A stretch of 33,321 nt of DNA from Candidatus Aenigmatarchaeota archaeon (lineage in GTDB: Archaea; Aenigmatarchaeota; Aenigmatarchaeia; Aenigmatarchaeales; Aenigmatarchaeaceae), in contig WVXN01000011.1 in assembly GCA_011773475.1 (NCBI GenBank), positions 1 through 33,321 of the forward strand, written 5' to 3'. The notes beneath the pieces were generated by a model, which was not told the DNA's origin, made no database searches, and saw nothing but the letters and a program-made list of their open reading frames with translations. Shown here in pieces: positions 15,246 through 22,841 of this stretch (its first letter is position 1; the number at the start of each line of letters is the position of its first letter). The translations under genes and the position numbers were made by a program.

Positions 15246-16226
15246 ATGAAATCTGAAATTAAAAAAGAAATTATAAAGGTAATTGTTGGTTATGGGTCCG
15301 ATGGAGCTACTTCTTTGGAAATTGGAAATAAAGTAGGATTCAAGCGTCATACTATATCTAAATATCTTTCTATAATGGAAAGGGAAGGTCTATTAAGACA
15401 CAAGAAATTGGGTAGAGGGAAAATATGGTTTGTTAATAAAAATCTTTTGCAAAAGCTTTCTAGTTCTAAAATAGATGATATGAGTTTCATTGAAAAACTG
15501 ATATTTAACATTGCATCCAAGATTCCTATAGGTCTGATAGTTATAGACAGAGAATATAATATCCAATTTATTAATGATTTTATGTTTAAAAAATATGATA
15601 ACATAACAGGAAAAAAATTTTACACAAGCGTGCTTGGCCTGAAGAAACCAAATTCCCTAAAACAAATAAATAAACTGATTAAAAGTAAAAACGATAATGT
15701 GGAGTTTGAAATCATTGATAAGTTTGATGACACTCTCCGCATAAAAGGCACAAAAGTGATAAATCCCGATAATAGTATTTCATTCATTTTAATCATTGAT
15801 GATATAACCAAACGCAAAAACGCAGAAAAACGCTTTAGAATATTCTTTGAAAATGAACCAGCATACTGTTACATGATTTCACCAGAAGGTTTGATAATCG
15901 ATGTTAACAAGTCTGCGCTAAAGATACTTGAATATAAAAAAGAAAATCTTGTTGGCAAACCATTAAAAAAAATCTATGCTCCAGAGTCAATGCAAAAAAT
16001 GAAGCTTTTTTTTAAAAAATGGAAAAAATATGGTAAAATAAACAATGAGGAGATGACCATTATTAGCAAAAGTGGCAAAAAGCGTACAGTAATATTAAGT
16101 GCCAATTCTGTTAAAAACAAAAATGGTAAAATTTTGCATTCTATATCTGTACAAAAGGACATAACCGAACGCAAGAAAATAGAAGAAAAATTGAAAAAAA
16201 CTATTAAAAAACTTAGAGAAAATTAA
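15246..16226 (+). CDS. HTH-PAS-PAS one-component regulator
   Basis: This 326-residue protein has an N-terminal winged helix (about residues 5-65; SLEIGNKVGFKRHTISKYLS) and two PAS domains (about 90-190 and 195-315), each ending in a PAC-like segment (DDITKRKNAEKRF; VQKDITERKKIEEKL). There is no kinase or receiver domain, so it most likely senses a small molecule or redox state and binds DNA directly. A GAGGGAT site precedes the ATG. The 13-bp repeats upstream are a likely autoregulatory target. No transmembrane segment, so sensing is cytoplasmic. Confidence 0.88.
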   Translation: MKSEIKKEIIKVIVGYGSDGATSLEIGNKVGFKRHTISKYLSIMEREGLLRHKKLGRGKIWFVNKNLLQKLSSSKIDDMSFIEKLIFNIASKIPIGLIVIDREYNIQFINDFMFKKYDNITGKKFYTSVLGLKKPNSLKQINKLIKSKNDNVEFEIIDKFDDTLRIKGTKVINPDNSISFILIIDDITKRKNAEKRFRIFFENEPAYCYMISPEGLIIDVNKSALKILEYKKENLVGKPLKKIYAPESMQKMKLFFKKWKKYGKINNEEMTIISKSGKKRTVILSANSVKNKNGKILHSISVQKDITERKKIEEKLKKTIKKLREN

Positions 16227-16292
16227 TTAAGAAATAAAATTTTTATATAAATAATAAACCGAATAGAAAAATAATTAAAAGGAGGTGATAAG

Positions 16293-16607
16293 ATAGCTAA
16301 GAAAAAATCATCTAAACGAAGAAAGAAAGAACCGACTTGGGATGAAATCGGAGAGGTCATAGGAAGGAAGATGGAAAAGGAATTTAGGGGATCCAAACGA
16401 AGAAAGAAAGACTTCAGATGTACAGTGAAAGACAGTGTGAGTAGTAGTGGAACTGGAGGTTGGTTTTACTTTTTGGGATTCGTTGCTGCATTGATATATT
16501 ACATAACTACTGCATCAAGTTTTTGGGATGGAGTTGTAGGATTCTTCAAAGCAATCTTCTGGCCAGCTTTCCTTGTTTACGGAGCAATGGTAACATTAGC
16601 ATTATAG
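16293..16607 (+). CDS. Small membrane protein with apparent AUA start
   Basis: A shorter reading starts at the ATG at 16371 (78 residues), but the frame extends upstream to an ATA at 16293 placed 3 bp after a perfect GGAGGTGAT ribosome binding site (16281-16289). No ATG, GTG or TTG in this frame fits that site. Starting there gives 104 residues: an Arg/Lys-rich N-terminus ((M)AKKKSSKRRKKEPTWDEIGE, a second SKRRKK near residue 35) and two hydrophobic segments (about 57-75 and 80-102) with SFWDGVVGFFKAIFWPAFL. Such small basic two-helix membrane proteins are common in archaea, with unknown role. Confidence 0.7.
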   Translation: MAKKKSSKRRKKEPTWDEIGEVIGRKMEKEFRGSKRRKKDFRCTVKDSVSSSGTGGWFYFLGFVAALIYYITTASSFWDGVVGFFKAIFWPAFLVYGAMVTLAL

Positions 16608-16614
16608 AAATATG

Positions 16615-16637
16615 AATCATCTTTCCCTTCATAGTAA
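16615..16637 (+). repeat. Partial copy of the dispersed repeat (tail only)
   Basis: AATCATCTTTCCCTTCATAG and the next three bases match the tail of repeat copy C at 19739-19761 with one mismatch in 23, and copy B at 18631-18653 more loosely. The CTCGAGAG head is absent. Confidence 0.55.
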
Positions 16638-16685
16638 TCATTTATAAAAGATTTATTTAAAAAGATTTTTATTTTAATACAGAAT

Positions 16686-17408
16686 ATGAAAGAATTGGCC
16701 TATGAAGATATTATTACGGAAGCAAAGAAACATGCTCAGCTACTAAAGAGTAGACTTCCTAATTTACCATCTTACGAGGAACTTTCTCCTTTTGATTCTA
16801 TTATTGTTAAGGATTATGCTGTCCTAAATGCAATGGTTCAAGAACATGTTTCTAAAAAAGATACAGAACCAGGTCATGGACATGAACATTTAAGATGGGT
16901 TGCTCCTCGTGGTGGCTATTTTGCAGATTTAGAATGTAATGCAAGAAATATAGAAGGTGAAGTAAAACAGAGATTAATTAAAAGAACAATTGCTGTTGGA
17001 TTATTACATGATGTAGAACGTTATCGTGGATTTAAAAAAGAACATGCTATAGAAGGCTCAAAAGTAGCCAAAGAAATACTAGCAAGATGTTCAATTGAAG
17101 ATGAATACATACCACAAATAATTATGAGACATGATGAAATTGATTTATTCTCAATAGGTGATGTTGAATTTGATGTTCCCTTTCAGAGTAATTTTGATGC
17201 AGATCATATACTTTGGGGATTAGAAAGAGAAGAAAGTTTTTGGAGAGCTAAAGAAAAGCATAATATACCGCCGGAAGAAGCAATACATGATTATCAATAT
17301 CTTTCTAGTTTGAGAAATTCTTTTAAAACTCAACACGGTAAGAAAATAGGCCCTAAGTTTGTTGATTTTGGCATAGCAATAAGCAAACATATTGAAAGAA
17401 CATTTTAA
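16686..17408 (+). CDS. HD-domain phosphohydrolase
   Basis: This 240-residue protein has the HD metal-site order: His64/66/68 in PGHGHEHLR, LLHDVERYRGF with His108-Asp109, a further His-Asp at 149-150, and Asp171/Asp173 in SNFDADHILWG. HD proteins hydrolyse phosphomonoesters or phosphodiesters of nucleotides; the substrate is not evident. It has no partner domain. No ribosome binding site is visible and a TTTAAAAAG run lies about 30 bp upstream, consistent with a leaderless transcript. Repeat copy A follows its stop directly. Confidence 0.85.
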   Translation: MKELAYEDIITEAKKHAQLLKSRLPNLPSYEELSPFDSIIVKDYAVLNAMVQEHVSKKDTEPGHGHEHLRWVAPRGGYFADLECNARNIEGEVKQRLIKRTIAVGLLHDVERYRGFKKEHAIEGSKVAKEILARCSIEDEYIPQIIMRHDEIDLFSIGDVEFDVPFQSNFDADHILWGLEREESFWRAKEKHNIPPEEAIHDYQYLSSLRNSFKTQHGKKIGPKFVDFGIAISKHIERTF

Positions 17409-17413
17409 TAAAA

Positions 17414-17456
17414 AGCCTCGAGAGAAACCTGAAGTCAAGTTGCAAGCCTTATTAGA
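17414..17456 (+). repeat. CTCGAGAG dispersed repeat, copy A
   Basis: The element reads GCCTCGAGAGAAACCTGAAG then TCAAGTTGCAAGCCTTATTA. It shares the head and the GAA-TCAAGT section with copy D (20469-20511). It sits between convergent genes, 6 bp after the HD gene's stop. Confidence 0.7.
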
Positions 17457-17461
17457 AAAAA

Positions 17462-18535
17462 TTAGTTAAGTTTTAAAACCCCATCTTTCATAATTGTTTT
17501 CTTAGATTTGTCTTCATAAATTACAGTGACAGTTGGTCTATCAACAAGAAAATCAGCATGAGAATTTACATGTGCAGCTGCGGCATGAGCAGTACCATCC
17601 ATTTTTTCAGCTTCTAGCATCTCTGGTGTTCTCCTAGCTTTATCATTTATTCCAATCCCCAATTCTTCCATAACTGTTGGTAATCCATATTCTGCTTCTC
17701 TCTGTTTCCATTCTTCGTGTAAAACTTGGAAGGCCTCATCTGGTGATCTATAATCTGTTAAAACACCATCTTTAAATGAAATTGTTATTGGTTTAGCTGG
17801 ATCGACTAACTTATTAATATTGTCTGCGCAAACATCACAAACAATTGTTCCATTTGCTATAAGTTTTATTGGATATTTGACTTCTCTACCAGCAACACTA
17901 ACTTTTCTTCTTCTTTCAATACAAACTTCTCCTGGTACAAAATTACCAAATATTCCTGGATCTCCATAAGGATCAGGAGGTACAACTATGCAATCAGTTT
18001 CCCATATTAATTCAGAAGGTATTTCAATCTCAATATCAGTCCCAGCTGGTGCTTTAATTTGAACTGTTTTTACTCCTTTTAGTGTCTCAAGCATTTTTTC
18101 TGCGTCAGTAATCATTTCTTTAAAGTTAACTCTACCTGGACCATTCAAAATCATATCAGAATTTATTCCCGGTGCATGTAAATATCCCATAGGAGTTTTC
18201 TTTATTGCTTCATAAAGAAGATCTACTCTTGCTGGTGTTTCTTTTTGTCCCCAGTCTGTACCTTCAGGATAAGTAAAAAGTCCTATGGCTCTTGGATATT
18301 TTCTAGAGAGTATATTTTCTTTAAGTTCTGAAGGAAACCTATCATAAGGTCCTTGTTTATTTAGAGAAAAAGTTTCAGCATTCAACTTAAGTGTTTTTGC
18401 AGCATTTTCTGTTAGTGCTGAAAGATGATCTGAATTTCTATTAATTATTAAGAAATTGTCTCCAGAGGATGGCTGAAGCACGTATCGTATTGCTTCCTGA
18501 ATTTTATGCTGAACCTTTAGATCATCAGATGTCAT
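17462..18535 (-). CDS. M29-like aminopeptidase
   Basis: This 357-residue protein resembles the thermophilic M29 leucyl-aminopeptidase family. The metal-site region is at the C-terminus: VMEELGIGINDKARR (Glu), EAEKMDGTAHAAAAHVN (Glu and His) and NSHADFLVD (His-x-Asp). NFVPGEVCIERRRKVSVAGR matches the family's 'N.PGGE.' section. The enzyme would release N-terminal amino acids in the cytoplasm. The end of the gene faces the HD gene, and its start is divergent from the P-loop protein at 18705 with repeat copy B in between. Confidence 0.8.
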   Translation of the reverse strand: MTSDDLKVQHKIQEAIRYVLQPSSGDNFLIINRNSDHLSALTENAAKTLKLNAETFSLNKQGPYDRFPSELKENILSRKYPRAIGLFTYPEGTDWGQKETPARVDLLYEAIKKTPMGYLHAPGINSDMILNGPGRVNFKEMITDAEKMLETLKGVKTVQIKAPAGTDIEIEIPSELIWETDCIVVPPDPYGDPGIFGNFVPGEVCIERRRKVSVAGREVKYPIKLIANGTIVCDVCADNINKLVDPAKPITISFKDGVLTDYRSPDEAFQVLHEEWKQREAEYGLPTVMEELGIGINDKARRTPEMLEAEKMDGTAHAAAAHVNSHADFLVDRPTVTVIYEDKSKKTIMKDGVLKLN

Positions 18536-18580
18536 ATTATCTTATTTTATTAGGATAGAAAAGAATTTAAATGGGAGGGA

Positions 18581-18653
18581 AGCCTCGAGAGGGTCTCTAA
18601 TAAAAAAGATAACCTACGGTTTTCTTCTTTAATCATCTTCCTCTTCATGATAT
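18581..18653 (+). repeat. CTCGAGAG dispersed repeat, copy B
   Basis: The head AGCCTCGAGAGGGTCTCTAA is followed after about 15 bp by TACGGTTTTCTTCTTTAATC and a tail like that at 16615. The order matches copy C (19694-19761). It lies in the spacer between divergent genes. Confidence 0.75.
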
Positions 18654-18704
18654 CATTTTATTTAAGAAAGGGGTTTAAATAATTTTCTTAATTATTATAA
18701 TTAT

Positions 18705-19676
18705 ATGCCAAAATTTAGATTATGTTTCGGTGACCACTTACCAAATGAACCAGGTGGAGGAGGACCATATAGTACCTTGCCTCAAGAACGTTTACCTCCG
18801 GATATTATTTTTGAAGGAACTTTAGAAAAAGCTAGAAAAAAGTCAGAAAGAGTCAGTAGAGAAAAATACCATGGTGATTTTAGGAGGTGGATAGAAAGGG
18901 ATAATCTGCAAGTTGTTCTTTTGTCTGGACCCTCATGTGTGGGAAAAGGTCCTTTAATTGCTACTGTAGATAATTTCTTTCCAAAAATGAGTTACAGTAG
19001 TGTTCCTGTTATTAGAAGCAGAGAATCTAGACCTAAGGGACCTAGACCTGATGAAAAATATTTATGGGAAAACCCGAAATATTTTAGAACGGCTATTGAG
19101 ATTAGGCAGCTTCAAAATACATCAAGATTTTTAGTCGCTGATTGTAGAGGACTTCCTCAAGCAATAGATTCGGATGAAATTTTGGGAGCTGAAAATGATA
19201 TAGTATTAGTGGAAGCTTATCATAAGTTTGGTCCTGAACTGAGTAAATTAAATAATCTTTTTTATGGTGATGTAAAGATAAGTAGTGTTTTTGTATCTCC
19301 AGTTTCAGAAAAAGAGATTGAAGATTTTAAGTCTCAGAGTATTAAATTAGACAGTAAAATTTATGAAATAATGCTTGATAAATTAAATAAAAGAACAATA
19401 TATCAGGGAAAAGACTCCAATAATCCAAAAGTTGCTGAAAATAATAAGAGGAGAGCAATGAGCGCATATTCTGAACTAATGAGCGCTCATAATTATACTC
19501 ATGTTTTAGTAAACCATGATGGTGAGGGACATCCTAATTGGAATAGAAGACCGAATGGTGAGTTTATAGGAAAACCAATTGGTGATGCATCTGGGGTTGT
19601 GGAATCTTTTATAAACATATTGACAGCAGGAAACTCATTAAATTCTGAACATTGGAACTCAAACACAATATATTAA
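18705..19676 (+). CDS. Guanylate-kinase-like P-loop protein
   Basis: This 323-residue protein has a Walker A loop GPSCVGKG (75-82) preceded by VVLLS and followed by VPVIRSRESRPKGPRPDEKY, which resembles the guanylate kinase pattern in which 'TTR.PR.GE' binds GMP. An extra N-terminal 65 residues (Gly-rich, PGGGGPYSTLPQE) and a C-terminal extension are unlike standard Gmk, so the substrate may differ. A TTTAAATA box about 25-30 bp before the ATG and no binding site suggest a leaderless message. It is flanked by repeat copies B and C. Confidence 0.7.
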   Translation: MPKFRLCFGDHLPNEPGGGGPYSTLPQERLPPDIIFEGTLEKARKKSERVSREKYHGDFRRWIERDNLQVVLLSGPSCVGKGPLIATVDNFFPKMSYSSVPVIRSRESRPKGPRPDEKYLWENPKYFRTAIEIRQLQNTSRFLVADCRGLPQAIDSDEILGAENDIVLVEAYHKFGPELSKLNNLFYGDVKISSVFVSPVSEKEIEDFKSQSIKLDSKIYEIMLDKLNKRTIYQGKDSNNPKVAENNKRRAMSAYSELMSAHNYTHVLVNHDGEGHPNWNRRPNGEFIGKPIGDASGVVESFINILTAGNSLNSEHWNSNTIY

Positions 19677-19693
19677 ATTAATATAGAAAATAA

Positions 19694-19761
19694 GAGCCTC
19701 GAGAGGGACTCTAGCAAGAAAATACGGTTTTCTTCTTTAATCATCTTTCCCCTCATAGTAA
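19694..19761 (+). repeat. CTCGAGAG dispersed repeat, copy C
   Basis: The head GAGCCTCGAGAGGGACTCTA can fold (CCTC/GAGG inside AGAG/CTCT) and is followed by TACGGTTTTCTTCTTTAATC and the 23-bp tail shared with 16615-16637. It lies between convergent genes. Confidence 0.75.
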
Positions 19762-19852
19762 ATTATTATATTTTCAAATTTCATAAAGTTTTAGAAGAGT
19801 TCACACTAATAAAAATAGTAATCTAATTTCTTAGAATTTACTAAAATTTTCT

Positions 19853-20038
19853 TTAAAATCTTCTTTTTTTAGCAAAACACTCTCTACAAAAGACAGGCCT
19901 GCCTTCTGTTGGTTTGAAAGGAACTTCACATTCCTGTTCACACTCAGAACAAATGACTTTATGCATTTCTCTTGGGGCTCTATTAAAGTTAAAGCCTCTA
20001 TCTCTTCTGTTATCAAAGCGTCTTCTTTCAAATTGCAT
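19853..20038 (-). CDS. CxxC-x17-CxxC zinc protein
   Basis: This 61-residue protein has an Arg-rich start (MQFERRRFDNRRDRGFNFNR) and one zinc domain: CSEC, 17 residues including VPFKPTEGRPVF, then CREC and a basic tail. This matches the small CxxC-x17-CxxC family found in many archaea and candidate-phylum bacteria, function unknown, likely nucleic-acid binding. An AAGGAGA site lies about 6 bp before the ATG. It is monocistronic. Confidence 0.88.
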   Translation of the reverse strand: MQFERRRFDNRRDRGFNFNRAPREMHKVICSECEQECEVPFKPTEGRPVFCRECFAKKRRF

Positions 20039-20126
20039 TTAAATTCTCCTTTATTTAGTAAGGAGTGTTTAATTTAGAAGCTTAAATAGATATACATTTA
20101 TCTGGTTTTTCTATTTTAAAATTTAT

Positions 20127-20150
20127 TAGACATAGGACTATATATGTCTA
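20127..20150. promoter_or_regulatory. Inverted repeat TAGACATA/TATGTCTA
   Basis: Perfect 8-bp arms (20127-20134 and 20143-20150) around an 8-bp spacer, about 90 bp upstream of the zinc protein's start (minus strand) and before two tiny plus-strand frames. Operator-like in size; no known site recognised. Confidence 0.35.
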
Positions 20151-20243
20151 GGAACCCAATAATAAAGAGATACTTCTTATTCTGAAAAAGTTTAACAAGT
20201 GTTTAAAAAAAGGTAAGTGATAAATTTGGGTAACACGTTTGTA

Positions 20244-20321
20244 ATGAGAGAAAAGGCATTAGAAAGGCATGGAAGAGAAAATATAAACATATGGAGAAGG
20301 AATAAACAAGAAGAGGATTGA
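20244..20321 (+). CDS. Tiny open frame, uncertain
   Basis: A 25-codon frame (MREKALERHGRENINIWRRN, then KQEED). It has no clear ribosome binding site. It is listed because the 510-bp gap 20039-20548 has no larger gene and because a second small frame with a similar WRR core follows 5 bp later. It may be non-coding. Confidence 0.2.
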   Translation: MREKALERHGRENINIWRRNKQEED

Positions 20322-20326
20322 AAAAT

Positions 20327-20419
20327 ATGGGAAAAATACCACCTAATTGGAGAAGGAGACATAGAAGGAGATATTCTGAAGAACAAGAAGAAAGTTATCC
20401 TATAAATCGTTTTACATAG
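20327..20419 (+). CDS. Tiny Arg-rich open frame, uncertain
   Basis: A 30-codon frame (MGKIPPNWRRRHRRRYSEEQ and ten more residues). GAGG lies 12 bp before the ATG. The Arg-rich centre recalls nucleic-acid-binding microproteins or basic tails of ribosomal proteins, but at this length chance is possible. It shares the DNA word TGGAGAAGGA with the frame upstream. Confidence 0.25.
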   Translation: MGKIPPNWRRRHRRRYSEEQEESYPINRFT

Positions 20420-20468
20420 TTTTAATCCTGATTTTTCTTATTTAACTAAATGGTATCCTGTTAGAAGA

Positions 20469-20511
20469 GCCTCGAGAGAAACCTTGAATCAAGTAACAAA
20501 GTCCTAATAAG
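20469..20511 (+). repeat. CTCGAGAG dispersed repeat, copy D
   Basis: GCCTCGAGAGAAACCTTGAA then TCAAGTAACAAAGTCCTAAT. It is the close partner of copy A (17414-17456): identical head, GAA-TCAAGT in common, then diverging. It lies 38 bp before the gene at 20549. Confidence 0.7.
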
Positions 20512-20548
20512 AATTAAGTTTATAAAGCTTATTTTTCTTTATAAAATT

Positions 20549-20920
20549 ATGGCTCAAAGAGCAAAATATGATTTTGAAGAAGATGTATCTAGGGTAATCG
20601 ATTCTATAAAAAATAAAATGGGAAAGGAATACAGAATAGATGCGAGTGTTACTGTTGGAAAAGCTTTGAGCGAGATTTGGGGAAATTTGGATATAGCATT
20701 ATTAGGAGCAAGTAAAGAACACATCGCTCAGAGAATAAATGTAGTGAACGCAGCAATAGACAGACTAGGTTTTGATAGAGAGAAAAAAGTAAGTGAAGTT
20801 TTAGGTCCAGAATACTTGATTCACCTCAATTTGAGAGATATCATCGTCTTCAAAAATACAGGACAGTATAGAAGATTTCTAAAATTAGCAGAAGAAACTA
20901 GGTTTGTTAGAAAATATTAA
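20549..20920 (+). CDS. Hypothetical protein
   Basis: I do not recognise this 123-residue soluble protein (MAQRAKYDFEEDVSRVIDSI at the start, FLKLAEETRFVRKY at the end). It looks mostly helical, with mixed charge and no Cys or membrane segment. A TTTATAAA box about 23-30 bp before the ATG and no binding site suggest a leaderless message. It stands alone between repeat copies D and E and is convergent with ftsZ. Confidence 0.7.
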   Translation: MAQRAKYDFEEDVSRVIDSIKNKMGKEYRIDASVTVGKALSEIWGNLDIALLGASKEHIAQRINVVNAAIDRLGFDREKKVSEVLGPEYLIHLNLRDIIVFKNTGQYRRFLKLAEETRFVRKY

Positions 20921-20968
20921 TAGAACTAATAATTCTTAAATTCTATTCTGTAGTCTTTAAGTAATGAA

Positions 20969-20996
20969 GACTCGAGAGGGATTCGAACCTCTAACA
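20969..20996 (-). repeat. CTCGAGAG repeat, copy E, tRNA T-arm-like
   Basis: Read on the minus strand, the segment gives AGAGGTTCGAATCCCTCTCG and AGTC: a TTCGAAT T-loop with AGAGG/CCTCT able to pair, followed by an acceptor-like CTCGAG. No D-arm, anticodon arm or 5' acceptor half is present at tRNA spacing, so this is at most a tRNA 3' fragment. It links the CTCGAGAG family to a tRNA end. It lies between the convergent gene at 20549 and ftsZ. Confidence 0.6.
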
Positions 20997-21114
20997 TATT
21001 GATTTATAAAAAAAGAAAAAGAAAAGGGAAGTTAGTTGTTCTTCGAATAAAATATCAAAAAGAAAGGAACATCTTCCTTTAATTTTTTCACTTCCCTCAC
21101 TTTCTTCATGCTGA

Positions 21115-22257
21115 TTACCTCATTATCACTGGTATTCCTAGTTCGCTTGACACTCCTCTTGCCATTTCTTCTCTTTGAACTGGTCCCAGTATGTAAGGAG
21201 ACTTAACACCTGTAACAATTGCAATAACTTGAACTTTTCCTGCATATTCTGGTAAGACTCTTGCTCCCCAGATGACTTGTGAGTCTTGAGACAATCTTTT
21301 TGATATCAATTCTCCAGCTTCATTGATCTCAGCTAATGTGCAATCTGGTCCACAGATAACATGTATTAATGCTCCTAAAGCGCCTGTGTAATCAACCTCC
21401 AACAACGGATGATTCAAAGCTTTTAGAACAGCATCTTTTATTCTTGACTGTGAATCACTTTCTCCAACACATATTGCTGATACACCACCGCACTTCATTA
21501 TTGTTTTCACATCTGCAAAATCTAGGTTAACTAGTGAAGGAACTGTTATGGTTTCTGTTATTCCCTTTATCATCATTGATATTAATTCGTCTGCTAAGGC
21601 AAATGCTTGAGCTAATGGCATAGAACCAGCGTATTCTAATAATTTTTGGTTTTCTATGACTACAACTGTATCTGTTACTTGTCTTAATTTTGATAAACCA
21701 TCTTCAGCTTTCTGAATTCTTGTTCCTTCCATCTTAAATGGCATTGTAACTGCTCCAACAACTATTGCTCCTAAGCTTTTTGCTATTTCTGCAATAACTG
21801 GGGCTCCTCCTGTTCCTGTTCCTCCACCCATTCCAGCTGTTACAAAAACAAGATCAACACCTTCTAGCAATTGCTTAATTTGTGTTCTTTGTTCAACAGC
21901 TGCTTTTTCTCCAACTTGAGGATAACCTCCGGCTCCCAGTCCCTTTGTTGTGTCTTTTCCTATTAACAATTTCTTATGAGCCTTGGTTATTGCCAAGTGT
22001 TTTGCGTCTGTGTTAGTTGCAATTATATCTGCTCCTGATGCTCCTATCTCTGTTAGTCTTGTTACAGTATTACAACCAGCTCCTCCGCATCCAACTACCA
22101 TTATCTTTGCTTTATGCATTTGAATATCGAATTCTTCAGAAACTCTTGCTTCCCAATCAACGTTTTCCATTTTCTCAATTCTTCCTTGAACTCCTGGGGC
22201 AGGAACATTTTCATTGCCAAAAGCTCTATTAAAAGCAGATTGTATTATGGTTTCCAT
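21115..22257 (-). CDS. ftsZ: Cell division GTPase FtsZ
   Basis: This 380-residue tubulin-like GTPase forms the division ring. VVGCGGAGCNTVTRL is the first nucleotide loop, GGGTGTG (144-150) the signature loop, and VNLDFADVKTIMKCGG the T7 loop that completes the neighbour's GTPase site. About 45 residues precede the GTPase domain; the protein stops at GIPVIMR with almost no C-terminal linker or anchoring peptide, so a membrane tether must act another way. A GAGGTG binding site lies about 6 bp before the ATG. A 317-bp spacer with paired hairpins precedes the gene. Confidence 0.97.
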   Translation of the reverse strand: METIIQSAFNRAFGNENVPAPGVQGRIEKMENVDWEARVSEEFDIQMHKAKIMVVGCGGAGCNTVTRLTEIGASGADIIATNTDAKHLAITKAHKKLLIGKDTTKGLGAGGYPQVGEKAAVEQRTQIKQLLEGVDLVFVTAGMGGGTGTGGAPVIAEIAKSLGAIVVGAVTMPFKMEGTRIQKAEDGLSKLRQVTDTVVVIENQKLLEYAGSMPLAQAFALADELISMMIKGITETITVPSLVNLDFADVKTIMKCGGVSAICVGESDSQSRIKDAVLKALNHPLLEVDYTGALGALIHVICGPDCTLAEINEAGELISKRLSQDSQVIWGARVLPEYAGKVQVIAIVTGVKSPYILGPVQREEMARGVSSELGIPVIMR

Positions 22258-22408
22258 TATTTACACCTCTTACTTATGTTTTTTTGAACAGTATGTGCCG
22301 CACACATGTTTTTTAGGAAATATATTTTGTGAACGCGAAATGCTTTTTAAACATCTGCACTAACTATTTTTAGAAATAGAGACCTTACAGTAGTTTATAA
22401 TTACAAAA

Positions 22409-22457
22409 TACCTTTTGCCCGAAAGGTAATGTTAATAAATTGCCCGATTTATTAACA
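22409..22457 (-). promoter_or_regulatory. Twin hairpins with identical loops upstream of ftsZ
   Basis: Hairpin 1: TACCTTT, loop TGCCCG, AAAGGTA (22409-22428). Hairpin 2: an 11-bp stem TGTTAATAAAT/ATTTATTAACA around the same loop TGCCCG (22430-22457). Stems differ and loops are equal. The next bases supply a second AAGGTA (22457-22462) that could pair with TACCTT of hairpin 1, making an alternative fold. The site lies 152-200 bp before the ftsZ start; on the ftsZ strand the loops read CGGGCA. The rest of the 22258-22574 spacer holds an imperfect CTATTT/AAATAG hairpin near 22362-22379. Confidence 0.7.
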
Positions 22458-22574
22458 AGGTACTTTATTCTATTTGGAAATTTACTTATAAATTTATCTA
22501 TATTTTAAAATATCTGTTAAAAATAATGAATTAGAATAGAAAAATTAGATAATTTTTTAAAAAATCTATCAACT

Positions 22575-22817
22575 TTAGATCAATACTAGTTCCGGAGTTG
22601 TTGTTTTGCGTGTTTTGTATTCACAATTAAAACTTTCATATGGTGTTCCGGTGCTATGAGCTTCTTTCATTTCCCTTTTTCGTTTACCACAATCATAAAT
22701 AGCTTCTTTTGAAGGCCAAGTACCAAACCCATCATTTTTTTTTGCGCATCCAAAGCAACCACATCTATCTATAAACGTGTCTAAACTTCGTCCATTGGGA
22801 TCAATTTGTTCTGGCAT
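22575..22817 (-). CDS. Cys-rich small protein
   Basis: I do not recognise this 80-residue protein. It has Cys in CGCFGC (residues 19-24), DCGKRKRE and FNCEYK, a spacing that could hold a zinc or iron-sulphur site, and a basic middle. The start MPEQIDPNGRSLD has no clear binding site; a 14-bp inverted repeat lies 25 bp upstream. It is in the same orientation as ftsZ, 317 bp away. Confidence 0.65.
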   Translation of the reverse strand: MPEQIDPNGRSLDTFIDRCGCFGCAKKNDGFGTWPSKEAIYDCGKRKREMKEAHSTGTPYESFNCEYKTRKTTTPELVLI

Positions 22818-22841
22818 TTTTAATCACTTTTTTACTCTATA

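Noticed and set aside
20969..20996. Complete tRNA gene
   Set aside because: Only a T-arm and part of an acceptor are present; no D-arm, anticodon arm or 5' acceptor half lies at tRNA spacing on either strand.
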